In this document: positions 23,743 to 33,800 of the stretch, one piece after another
Layout of the letters: every line of letters starts with the position of its first letter
Numbering within the stretch: the first letter of the stretch is position 1
Assembly (NCBI GenBank): GCA_023078685.1
Contig: JALGAS010000005.1
Location: forward strand, 1,054,001-1,118,000
Source: Neopestalotiopsis rosae
Lineage: Eukaryota > Ascomycota > Sordariomycetes > Amphisphaeriales > Sporocadaceae
Direction: 5' to 3'
Length of the DNA stretch: 64,000 bases
Notes under the pieces: model-generated
Seen by the model: only the letters and a program-made list of their open reading frames with translations
Database searches by the model: none
Told to the model about the DNA's origin: nothing
Translations under genes and position numbers: made by a program

Positions 23743-24201
23743 ATGACACTGCCAGCTACCTACTACCCACTTCCACCAGTCGTTCGGGACTGCGACCCAT
23801 CTCCAGGAGATCCTCAGGGCTCCAGCCAGATTCCTGCGGTTACCTCAACGCAACCTCTGGTTTCTTTCACTGTCATTTTGAACCACCTCGAGCAATATGA
23901 GCATCTTTGTCAAGATTTAGGCATCGGCACCATCATCGATGACATCAAAGTCTCACATTATGGTAGCAAAATGTCACTGTCCCTGGGTCCTCAGAAGATT
24001 GACCCGGCTGGGTTGCTGCTTGGAAGACTAGGCAATTTTCAAAATGCAACACATTTCACGTTCATCTTCACCGTCACTCTCCATGATGCTTTCCGCTTGT
24101 GGAATTCTATATTTGCCATCAAGTCGGGAGTGGTCGGAGCAGAAGCCCGAGGAACAACGGTGGCAGCTAGAGAGACAGGTGAAGAAGATGCATTGGCATA
24201 G
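23743..24201 (+). CDS. Orphan small protein D of tandem family (intronless)
   Basis: 152 residues. A Pro-rich N-terminus of 35 residues leads to a core: LVSFTVILNHLEQYEHLCQD, IIDDIKVSHYGSKMSLSLG, then HFTFIFTVTLHDAFRLWNSI. The order strand, helix, two strands, helix, strand, Trp-bearing helix fits genes A to C, but sequence identity is very low and the early Cys is displaced, so membership is the weakest of the four. The C-terminus is rich in Glu, Ala and Arg. No signal peptide. The ATG lies in a favourable context (caaaaATGac). Function unknown. Confidence 0.58.
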   Translation: MTLPATYYPLPPVVRDCDPSPGDPQGSSQIPAVTSTQPLVSFTVILNHLEQYEHLCQDLGIGTIIDDIKVSHYGSKMSLSLGPQKIDPAGLLLGRLGNFQNATHFTFIFTVTLHDAFRLWNSIFAIKSGVVGAEARGTTVAARETGEEDALA

Positions 24202-24667
24202 AAGGGATTTGCGACTCTATGATCGGCCGTGGGATATCCAAACAAAGGTGAGCATCAAACTCTCCCAAGTTGGGCCCTGTGCTGTGCGAATAATAGTTTT
24301 GAGCGAGTCAGAATAGGCGAGCGCAGACGATATCGCTCTGAAACCAATTGCAAGATGTGGGAGTGGGACAATGAAAATTGAGAGTTGACGGGGAGATGGG
24401 TTCAGTCATCGTTATGCGTTGCCGGGTGAATAACTCATGTGCGTCTGGAAAAATCGCCGACTGCAAGTAACAAAGCAAATCTAATAGTAATGGCAAAACT
24501 CCTTCCACACACATTGCTTGTGCACCACCAGCACAAGTTTCTTCATTCCGCCAGTTCAAATCAGTGCTCTAGCGGCGACTTTGAAAACTTCTCACCCACC
24601 ACGCCGTGGCTTCCAAGTCACATCCATTCACCATCTACCTCCATAACGGGGCACGGATATTGCAACA
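24202..24667. other. Intergenic between orphan genes D and E
   Basis: No supported gene; overlapping short ORFs only. The sequence ahead of gene E is C/A-rich, as in fungal 5' untranslated regions. Confidence 0.4.
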
Positions 24668-25429
24668 ATGCCATGCTTGAAGAGGAAACGCCGCAACGAG
24701 GGCTTCGACCCAACAAACGCCCCCGAAGCGCCGGCCGATTTTGTACGATACCTAGACAACCTCATCCGGATTTCAGTCGTGCCGATGATCGGAATGATAG
24801 AGAAAATATTTGCAGACACCAAGGTCACTATCGACGACTGCGTCATGCAGATTGAGAGCAATCGCCACATCATGCAAAAGTACGAGGTATTGGCTATCAA
24901 AACCATTGGCCGCCTCAAGGCGTTCCCCACGCTCAGAAGCGAAAGAATGATAGACCTTCTCCAGCGGCTGCATGCCGAAATTCGCAGGCAATGCGATCGC
25001 CAAGATCGGGCCAATACGTTCTATGAGAGCAAGCATGGGCGCATGATGACTCACCTTCCGTCCGCCACACGATATCAACGGTTCCTCAACAACAGGAAGT
25101 CCATGATTAGCAACTTCCTTGACACCATCGGCGCGGCAGACTCCCATTACGTCCAGATCCGAAATTACCGTCACAACTTACGTCTTCTCAGTGACGATTT
25201 GTCTGGCATCCTCATCCAAGGCCAAAACATACTGCAAGAAGACAAAAAGATTGTGCAATCTGGTATTGGCGCTGATGAGGATCCCCAACAGAGCCTTGTT
25301 TCTGTCGAGGAATTGAAGATCAAAGCGGAGGCCGTCCGGGAGAGCCTTGAGCGACAGTTGGACGAGCTCAAGAAGGAGATCTTGCGCCTTGGAGGGCAAC
25401 TTAATGAAGGTCGAGTTCTAGGAATCTAG
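24668..25429 (+). CDS. Orphan helical protein E
   Basis: 253 residues, intronless, predicted largely helical. The N-terminus KRKRR could direct it to the nucleus. The body has long amphipathic helices, with ISNFLDTIGAADSHYVQIRN and HNLRLLSDDLSGILIQGQNI around residues 140-190. A strongly coiled-coil-like end follows (VEELKIKAEAVRESLERQLD, then ELKKEILRLGG). Aligning it by eye to the next gene gives matching elements: (S)(I/V)xxxxxxIG, HY/PYY, then R-x-x-x-x-x-LRLL followed 14-17 residues on by an LL or IL pair, and a similar closing helix ELKEEL/ELKKEI. I infer a diverged duplicate pair. No domain is recognised. Confidence 0.62.
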   Translation: MPCLKRKRRNEGFDPTNAPEAPADFVRYLDNLIRISVVPMIGMIEKIFADTKVTIDDCVMQIESNRHIMQKYEVLAIKTIGRLKAFPTLRSERMIDLLQRLHAEIRRQCDRQDRANTFYESKHGRMMTHLPSATRYQRFLNNRKSMISNFLDTIGAADSHYVQIRNYRHNLRLLSDDLSGILIQGQNILQEDKKIVQSGIGADEDPQQSLVSVEELKIKAEAVRESLERQLDELKKEILRLGGQLNEGRVLGI

Positions 25430-25867
25430 ACGCGATCAACACGGAAAGGAACCGGAGAAACAGACAACAAATCTGCGGCACTGCCGTCGCCTAGATGGCT
25501 ACAGCGGTAATGAGAGGCAAGCGGGCCAGGAAGAGAACTTCACAAAGCAGAATAAGAACAGGGACATGGCAGAAGCCTAAAGGATATGCAGCAGCAACAG
25601 AGTTTGTGTCCATATGAGGAACTTGATGCATTCAAACGTACTGTATTTACCTAAATATGGTGTGTTTCTCTCGTCTCCCGGCTGCAAAAATACCTAATAA
25701 CACAAGTCAAGTCCCTCCAGGGTTAATTTCTGTCAAAACAATGTCCTTCTGTCTATAAATCTAAAGGATGTCCCAACGCCGGTACTTTTTCCATTTGTCC
25801 TCATTCTTTGTCCGCTCTTCACACACCCCGCTACGGCACCACAGTCACATTTACTCAATACAAAAGA
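25430..25867. other. Intergenic between orphan genes E and F
   Basis: No gene seen. A TATA-like tctataaatc lies at about 25751-25760, 110 bp before the ATG of gene F. Confidence 0.45.
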
Positions 25868-26794
25868 ATGGCGCAACAGTTCACAGGCGGGTTTGCGCGA
25901 TTCCTATATACGGAGATCGAGGCTCGTTTGACACACAGTCTCCAGTTCATACACAATGTAGTCAGTATCAGCAGGAGCCTCCACAAAGACTTCATCCGAA
26001 ACTATGATATGAATTACAGGGCCTTTTTGGCACTGGAGACCTACGTCGATGAAGGCATGCAACTTGTCAAGGAGTCCAACAAGCCGCCGGGAGCACACAT
26101 CAACACCGTCATCCAGAAGCTGGCGCTTGCCGTTTACAGGGCAGGCGAGTGGCAGTACGACTTGAACACGGAACACCGGGACTATTGGTTTCGCCTGCGC
26201 GGTATGCGCGAGCACTGCTTTCAGCGCAAAAACCTCATCGCCAACGTCGCCATCCCCAGTCTGGTCAACGACCTCGTTGCGTTCATTGGCGAGCAGCACG
26301 ACCCCTACTATACTCGGTTCCGTGCCCTTGCCAACAGTCTGCGCCTGCTCGCGCGCAACCAGGAGGGCATGATTCAGCAGCTGGATGCTCTGCTCGATGG
26401 CTGGCTGCGGGTTCGCGATCCGCGTCTGTCCCACGACTGTTACGATGAGAGTGTCCCTATCGACGCTGAGGCTGACAGTGAGACGGTCAATGATATCTAC
26501 GACAAGTACGAGCGCATTGCCTCTGAAATTAGTTGCCAAGGCTCGAATGCCCGGAAGAGAGTTGAGAGCAAGATGGCTGAGCTCAAAGAGGAACTCGCTT
26601 GTAGAAAAGGGCAGAACGAGTTGCAACAGGACGTGGTGGTGCTGGAAGGTTTTAGTGTGGCCTTGGATAGCCGACGTTTCGTAGACGATGACGACGACGA
26701 CGACGACAACGACGATTGCGACGACTGCGACGACTGCGACGACAGCGACGACAGCGACGACAACGATGATGACGACGACGACAGCGACGACTAG
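25868..26794 (+). CDS. Orphan helical protein F with Asp-rich tail
   Basis: 308 residues, intronless. The first 270 residues are predicted helical and follow protein E in layout: SLVNDLVAFIGEQHDPYY, then FRALANSLRLLARNQEGMIQ, and a charged helix KRVESKMAELKEELACRKGQ. The last 37 residues are almost all Asp with scattered Asn, Cys and Ser, encoded by a GAC-rich repeat at 26684-26791. The ATG at 25868 starts MAQQFTGGFARFL; an in-frame ATG 60 bp upstream is less likely. The antisense strand is open for 340 codons, which I read as a by-product of the GAC tract. Function unknown. Confidence 0.62.
   Translation: MAQQFTGGFARFLYTEIEARLTHSLQFIHNVVSISRSLHKDFIRNYDMNYRAFLALETYVDEGMQLVKESNKPPGAHINTVIQKLALAVYRAGEWQYDLNTEHRDYWFRLRGMREHCFQRKNLIANVAIPSLVNDLVAFIGEQHDPYYTRFRALANSLRLLARNQEGMIQQLDALLDGWLRVRDPRLSHDCYDESVPIDAEADSETVNDIYDKYERIASEISCQGSNARKRVESKMAELKEELACRKGQNELQQDVVVLEGFSVALDSRRFVDDDDDDDDNDDCDDCDDCDDSDDSDDNDDDDDDSDD
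26684..26791 (+). repeat. Coding GAC/GAT trinucleotide tract (poly-Asp)
   Basis: 108 bp in which nearly every codon is GAC or GAT, broken by AAC, TGC and AGC. It includes the minor unit tgcgacgac repeated three times. It ends at the stop codon of gene F. Confidence 0.9.
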
Positions 26795-27050
26795 GGGCGT
26801 TTCCGTCGTTTGATGACAAGAGCTACGCAGCACGCCATGTTCGGTGAAGAGATCTGTCCTTTTCTTCTCTTTTGTCTTATTCATATACCCCCCTTTCTGG
26901 GTTTTGACTCTTGCAACAATAAGCATAGTGATAGCCTAATCTCGACGCAAGAAAATTCATGCATTAAAACTATTAAAGCTATTGTGTAACCTTTCTCCGA
27001 ACGTGACATGCTTTACTCTTTGCCCAGCTAGTGGCAAAACCTTGTCCCTT

Positions 27051-29173
27051 CTACTCAACCTTGCCCAGGCTACCGACAACCTTGAGCTCGGCCTTGGCCT
27101 GGCGACTGGCACCCTTTGGCTCGACGCGCCTAAGCGGCCGATAGATGGGATCCCACATCTGCTCCTTGATCCACTCATCCAGCTCCTTGTCGTCGGTGGG
27201 GATATCCTTTTCCGTAGCCACGCCCTCGTGCACAGCGGCCTTGATGACCTCGCGCGCGATGCGGACGCTAACGGCGCGCACGTTATCCACGCCCGGGACC
27301 AGCGGGGCCTTGGGGTCCTTGAGCGCGGGGCTCATGTCTGATACACCGGTGACGGCGGCCACGAGCATCTTGTCCGTGACGCGGTTGGCGCGACAGAGTA
27401 CCGAGCCCAGGCCGATACCAGGGAACACGACAGAGTTGTTGCATTCGGCGGCCGCAATCTCGATTTCCTTCCCGTCCTCACCCCAGGGCCCGCGGACCGG
27501 TTTGAACGGCGAGCCCGTGGCAACCAGAGCTTTACCGTCGGTCCACTTGAGCAGGTCCTCGGGAACAGCCTCGTGCAGTCGCGTCGGGTTGGAGAGAGGC
27601 AAGATGATAGGGCGCTCCGTGTGCTTGGCCATTTCCTTGATAATCTCCTCGGTGAAAGCCTTGGGCTTGGTCGAGGTGCCGATGAGAACGTTGGGCTTGA
27701 CATGCTTGACGGCCTCGAGGAGGTCGTTACCCTTGCCACTGAAGCCGGGGTCGTCCTTGGCGTAGACCTTTTGGGCGTGAGAGAGGTTTTCGCTTTGCGT
27801 GGTGAGCAGACCGGGCTTGTCAACCAGCCTGGAGTCTCCGGTGTCAGCAAGAGGAAATAGCGAGAAAGAGGGGATCGAGTGCAACTCACCAAATGTGCTT
27901 GGCTGCATCCTCCTTGCTGCAGTTCTTGGTGGTGACAATAGCATCCCTTACTTGGTCGGCAATTCCAACGCCAGCAGTTCCGGCACCAAATACAATCATG
28001 TTCAGATCCTCCAACTTCTGTTTGCTGACATGGAGACCAGCCATGATGGCCGCAAGCGTTACACAACCAGTGCCCTGAACATCATCGTTGAAGCACGGAA
28101 TTTCTGGCCGGTAGTTCTCCAGGATACGTCGAGCTGATTAAAGTTAGCAGAACGTTTATTCGTAGAGGTTGGACATGACTTGCCGTTCGACAGACCGAAA
28201 TCCTCAAAGTGGATGTACGCCTTTGGATACAGCTTTCGGGCAGCCTTGACAAAGCTGTCCACAAATTTGTCGTACTTTTCGCCGCGCACCCGCTTCTGTC
28301 TCAGTCCCAGGTACAGGTCATCGTCCAGGAGCTTCTCATTGTCCGTACCGCAGTCCAATACCACGGGCAGTGCACGGTCGGGGTGAATACCAGCGCAGAG
28401 CGTGGTGAGCGTCAGCTTGGCGCTCGAGATGAGGATGCCACCGACGCCCTGGTCTCCGATACCGAGAATCTCCTCTCCGTCTGTAACTACTCAGAATGCA
28501 TTCCATGGAGACAAAGTCCTGTGTAACTTACCCGACACGACGATATAATCAATATCATCAGCGGTTCCCCACTGCGACAGATCGTGCTCGACACGGTCCA
28601 AATCATTAATGTTTAGGAAACATCCCTCGGATCTCCGGAATAATCGTGAATAGTTTTCAATCGCATCTCCTTCTGTCGGTGTGTATACAATGCTGAACAT
28701 CTCATCTAGGTGGTCTTGTAGTAGCTACGCCAGAGAGTCAGCATCAAACTTCCGATTATGTGCCGGGTGGTTTCATCGACGAGACGTACTCTGTAGTATA
28801 AAACAAGGTTTTGCTCCTTCAGCGAAGTCAAGAATGTGTTCTTCGCTAAATCATCTTGTCTGGATGAGTACTGTTGGTAGGCCCTCTTGACCTGCTGTTC
28901 CAAAGTCTGGACGCCGGTCGGGAGCAGACCGGTCAGGTCGAAATCCCGTCTCTCCTGCTGGCTGTGGGCCGAGCCATGGTTGAAGTAGGGCGTGTTGAGC
29001 AGGACGCTGCCGCTCACGGCGCAGTCAATGGGACCGCTGGTGCTCAGCGGAAGGTGAGACCATTTGGACTTTGACTGTTCTGGCATCTTGGAAGACGAGC
29101 TGTAGAGTCTGGTACGGGATGATAGTAGTGATGTGGTGGAACGCGTCAACAAACGACGAATTATTAGATGCAT
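27051..29173 (-). CDS. NAD-dependent malic enzyme, mitochondrial
   Basis: Oxidative decarboxylation of malate to pyruvate, linking the TCA cycle to pyruvate supply. Five exons: 29173-28790, 28724-28532, 28480-28184, 28133-27890 and 27828-27051; 631 residues. The first 30 residues (MHLIIRRLLTRSTTSLLSSR, then TRLYSSSS) are basic and hydroxylated without acids, a good mitochondrial presequence. Family motifs are NTPYFNHGSAHSQQERRDFD, SIVYTPTEGDAIENYSRLFR, GDQGVGGILISSAKL, HFEDFGL, FNDDVQGTG, NMIVFGAGTAGVGIADQV (dinucleotide fold) and LPLSNPTRLHEAVPEDLLKW. Intron three begins with GC instead of GT (GCAAGT, at 28183). It is the only splice that keeps the conserved block FGLSNARRILENYRPEIP together. 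The start at 29173 is the only Met giving a presequence. Confidence 0.95.
28134..28183 (-). other. GC-AG intron in the malic enzyme gene
   Basis: 50-bp intron with donor GCAAGT and acceptor AATCAG. Reading straight through would break the conserved core of the enzyme, while removal restores it. Confidence 0.85.
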
Positions 29174-30888
29174 GAAATGTGCATGTATTGCGGGCAAAGT
29201 GGACTGAGCAATACCGTTGCTGATCAATGAAACTATAAATATGTATTGTTCTATGCTATAAGAGAAAAGGACGAGCGAGTACGAAAAGAAAATATGCTCT
29301 TGGCAGCTACTTGCGAGCTTTGTTCTCCAGTAATCATGGAAGTTCGAAGCTTTGATGCTTGCGAGATCTGGACCTTGAATTGGTGACATGTGGTGTGACG
29401 TCGTGGTTGCCCAAACAGCCTGACAGCACGGCACCAAGGAGCAAATGGACCGATTGAAAATAGAGGAGCAAAGTGGGGGTCTCAAGCGCAAGCGGGTGCT
29501 TCTTTCTCGGGTGGTCGCCCGGGCATCATCGGAATCGAATCGCAAGGCAAGAATTGGGTTGAATACCTAACAAAACAAGGTTTTGGGCCTGAGAGGTTCT
29601 TGGTGTGCTGGCTGATGACTGAGCAACAAGCTTGGCTACTTTGCAAAGGGGCCGTACTGGTGATAAGATGATATGTACACGGCAATAGAAATAACAACGA
29701 AAGAGCCGCATAGACTGCCTAGATATGGTTTACATACCCGAAGATTGTTGGATCGAGCATGAACACGAAAATCTGAAAAGGGCAGATTGCAAAACGGTGA
29801 AATGTTGGAGCGCTGGGAGCCACGGTCAGGTAGATAAAATAAATTCAAATGACCATGGACTATGATGGCCCAGATATAGTTTGTTATTGCAGCCTTTCAG
29901 ACTGGCAGCGCCCCGAAAGGAGCACCGCCAGTAGCCATCACCGAACCAACTTGGTACAGCGACACAAGACGTGAAGCCGATCCAAGACCCTTCGAAAAGG
30001 ACTCGTGGGGGAGCGAGTAGCCGGAGTCAAGTTACTGCGTTTCTACGAAGAAGAGAGATGAAACGAAAGGAGAGCATTACAAGTGACCACTGACTATTCT
30101 GTGATCCTTACCATTCAGGCGAGAGCAACCGTATCGTCGTTACTCTGAATGCTTTTGTCGCACGCCGTCATCGTGTTTGTGATGAGAATGCTAAAATTCA
30201 TCAATGCAGGAGGAGAAAATTTCAGTGGGCTGCTCTGCTGAAGAGGTGCAGCGCACGGACCATTGTTAGCGTGGGTGGGCTTTGCTAAGCTCAGGTCGTC
30301 CCGAATCGAATTGCTTAGCTGGTCTCCATTCTTACACATATCGTAACGCGAATCCACCCAAGCAGTTTCACGCGTTCTGTCATTCATCTTGTCGTACAGG
30401 ATTTTGATATTGCATCATCTGGATCGGTTATGCCCCGGATGTGACAACTTGCTATGGAATACCGGATCTGTCGGCACATTGGCTCAATGCGCTCAAGTTC
30501 ACAGAGTGAATCGATCTCGTCAGTACACGGCAAAGGAGCTACACTAGCCAAGCAGAACTATGCGCATTGCCAAGAATAAGAGTATGGAAAGAATAAAAAG
30601 AATATATATATTCTTTTTAAATAAAGGAGTTTGCTTTTCCTTCTTCCTAAGTAAATTTCTTGAAAATATAAAAATTCTATCAAGGGGGAAAAAAAAAGAG
30701 AAAATTATAGATTTTAATATATCTGTGCGTAGACTTCTGCTTGGTTATCATACCCTGAACACAATTATTAACATGCCACTCGCAGACGCTTCCTACGTAC
30801 GAGAGCTAAGTTTCCATCGCATGGCTCTAAACTGTCGTAGACCAACCCATCGATAGTTGAAAAATGAATATCGCCTTTCCCCATCAGG
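29174..30888. other. 1.7-kb intergenic region with an AT-rich patch
   Basis: No supported gene. The segment at about 30570-30730 is strongly A/T-rich (runs such as aatatatatattc) compared with its surroundings. It lies beyond the broken end of the polyketide synthase and may reflect decay. Confidence 0.4.
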
Positions 30889-33800
30889 CTATACCTCCAA
30901 GAATCCCACTTCTTTCCAGAATCTCACGTAGCTCTGCACTACCTGATTTCCCACTGCTCTGGCCTCTCTCAACGTCGGGGAGACAGTCTGGGCTTGTTGC
31001 GTATCCAGAATGATCCCGCCGCACGACATGCGCTCAAAGTGATCCTCCAAGAACTCGATCAAAGTCAACGCTGCACTATCCTGCTTACCATTCGCAACTA
31101 ATCCCTCCTCTTGAACAATCGAAATCCAATCTTTGAAGGGGATAATGCGATCAACATTGATGGCAGTGGGGACGACGACTCATGTCTTTCATACCTTGGC
31201 CACTTGTCACTGCCAAAATGAGTCGCTGATAGCGACTTTCCGGTAGACTCCCCTCGGTCCATTCAACTTGCCCGTAGCCAGCTTCTGACAAAGCCTTGTG
31301 CCAGGTTTGTGGACTCGCAAGAGCATGCTTACGCCCGTCGTCGAAGGTCCACCAACCGTCAAGGAGACCAAAGACGAGATCGACCCATAGAAGAGATTCC
31401 GTCATTTCCAACATGAGGAGGAAGCCATCCGGGCGAAGAAGGTGGCGAATATTCCCCGTTGATCTCGTCAAGCTCTTCGTGGCGTGAACACAATTGGTGG
31501 CAATCACTGCATGATAGCTTTGCAAAATATCCGCTGGTGGGTCGGCTTCAATGTCCAACACTCGATAGTCGACGAAGGAATAGGCCTTGAAACGCCTTCT
31601 TGCGGCCGCGACCAATGAGGCGGAAATGTCTGAGAACGTGTACCGGACGGGTACGCCGAGTTCCGCCAGTAGGGGTATGATTCTGCATGACGTACCACCA
31701 GTACCGGCACCCATTTCCAATATCCGGATGGGCTCAGTCTGCGAAAGCTGGGGCAAGAGGCCTCGCAGAAAGTCTTCAAGTTGAGCCAGCCATGCTGTGT
31801 TGATCGGTGACGTGGCATACATGCTCGATGCCAAATCACGTCCCTCTGGGGTGCCGAAGATGAGCTGAATGCTATCTGCCTTACCAACGAGACAATCAGC
31901 AAGATTCGGGCCCACCAACTCCGTGAGTCCATGCATGGATGAGAACTCGGTTGGACAGGATTCGGAGGCTTTCAAGAGAGCTTCTACTGTTGGGATCGGT
32001 GACGGTGTATCTGATCTCAACATGGCCCCAGACCCATCTCGAACAAAAAGTCCTGCTGTGTTTTCCAGGAGCTCATAGAGAAGCGCCACAAACTTTTCAT
32101 GCAGCGGTAAGAATTTTATGGGCTTCAGGCTCTGACCCGCGCGGGCTGATCGAACTTGGCATCCTAGCTGCTCGAAAGCGTCGCATGTATACGCAATGCA
32201 TAATGCGTCTGATTGAGTACGGAAGCTCTGGCTGTACCCACTCAACCCAGAGTCTTTGACATACTGGTCACTTGAATCCGAGCATTTTCTAAAGTGCTCG
32301 AATATGATCTCAGATTCTGACTCTGGGATCAGATCAAAAGACGGGGTTGACGGTGTTGACGGTTCAGATCGGCTCGGACTTTGCTGCGGCGTCTGTGGCT
32401 CGAAAGAGTCTGACGCGGTGCTGGGAACGACCCCCACCTCCGTCTGGCACTCAAGAGATCTTCTCTCAGTCTCGTAGCTGACGTGTGGATTTGTGGTATT
32501 TCGTGAGGTGTCAGCAGTTTTGGGCACAGTGGATGGGGCGCCTGACGACATCCGCAGGAGTGCTTTGCTGAATCCAGTCCGTGACACTTTTCGATAGTGG
32601 ATCCCGAGTATAACCATCACGAGTGCGCCAGTAACAGAGTCAAAGACGAAGACATCACTGACAAACTCTTGGTCAGAGGGTTGTTGGTGGCATGCATAAA
32701 CGTCAAACGATGCTGGTGGAGCCTTTGCGACGATGCCCTGGTTAGGCGACGGAAGGACTTGATCGATCCTGTCCGAGATGAACATTTCATCGCTAGATCT
32801 TTCCGTCATCACGTTGATGAAAATTCCGGCAACTTGGCAGAAGCAGTCCGTCATGGTAAAGTCATGCCAAGATGCTGGCGGGTTAGGGAGGGAAACGGTC
32901 GCGGCGGATTCCTGCTCGCCTCTGGCAACAAGTCTATGAAGACCTCGAAACATGGGATTGTACTCTACATATTGAGAGAAGAGCTTGTATATGTGTTTCT
33001 TTCCTTGGATTACGTCAATGGAATGATCATTGAGTAAATCGAGGACGCGTTCTCGACGAATCAGTCTCTCATACTGGGAGAATATCTTGATGGTTTCCAG
33101 AGCAGTTGCGCGGCAAAATTCGATCTTCCCCGCCGCATAGATGGTCACAGTTGATGGGGCTGCCTCAACTCCTTTACCGTTGCATATCGACCACTCCCAA
33201 ACTAGCTTATCGTCGCTGACCGCCCGGGCATTAATGTGAACAGTGTCTGTATTGCTCAACAGCAATGGTGCCTGATTGACAGTATCAAGCATCCGTGGCA
33301 GGTGGGTGCCGTCGCTGAAGCTGGGTTGTAGGCTCATCAGAGCTTCGATTACGATGTCGAGCTGGAGAGTGCTCGGGCACAGTGGCTGAGCCTTTGCGAC
33401 AACGTGGCCGTCAACGATGGTCCGGTATCGTGGTGAGTCAGTATTGAGACGAAATTCCGCAGATCGACCTTGTTTTTCGAGAAAACCTAGGAAAGACCAT
33501 AGCGTTTCGGGAACATGGACGCGCTCCTGCTTCACAGACTCAACGTGCAGCGGCGCCTTGCGATCGACCCAATGTCTTACTTTTTCAAACTGATACGGGG
33601 GCAGGAGAATGCGAGAGTACTCATTGGTCTGCATTCCATGATGCTGCCAAAAAGTCGCATTGATGCCGTTCTGCCACAACGCCACCGTAGCGTCTGGTAG
33701 TCCCTGCAGCGATGAGCCTTCCCGGAGTGACACTGGCTGGCAATGATTCTGCATCGAAACTTCCGACTTCATGCTATCGAGTGTGAGCTTGGCCAGAACA

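Noticed and set aside
25904..26926. 340-codon minus-strand ORF opposite orphan gene F
   Set aside because: It is opened by the GAC tract (read as GTC, Val) and by the codon bias of the sense gene. The Val/Ile-rich low-complexity product has no motif.
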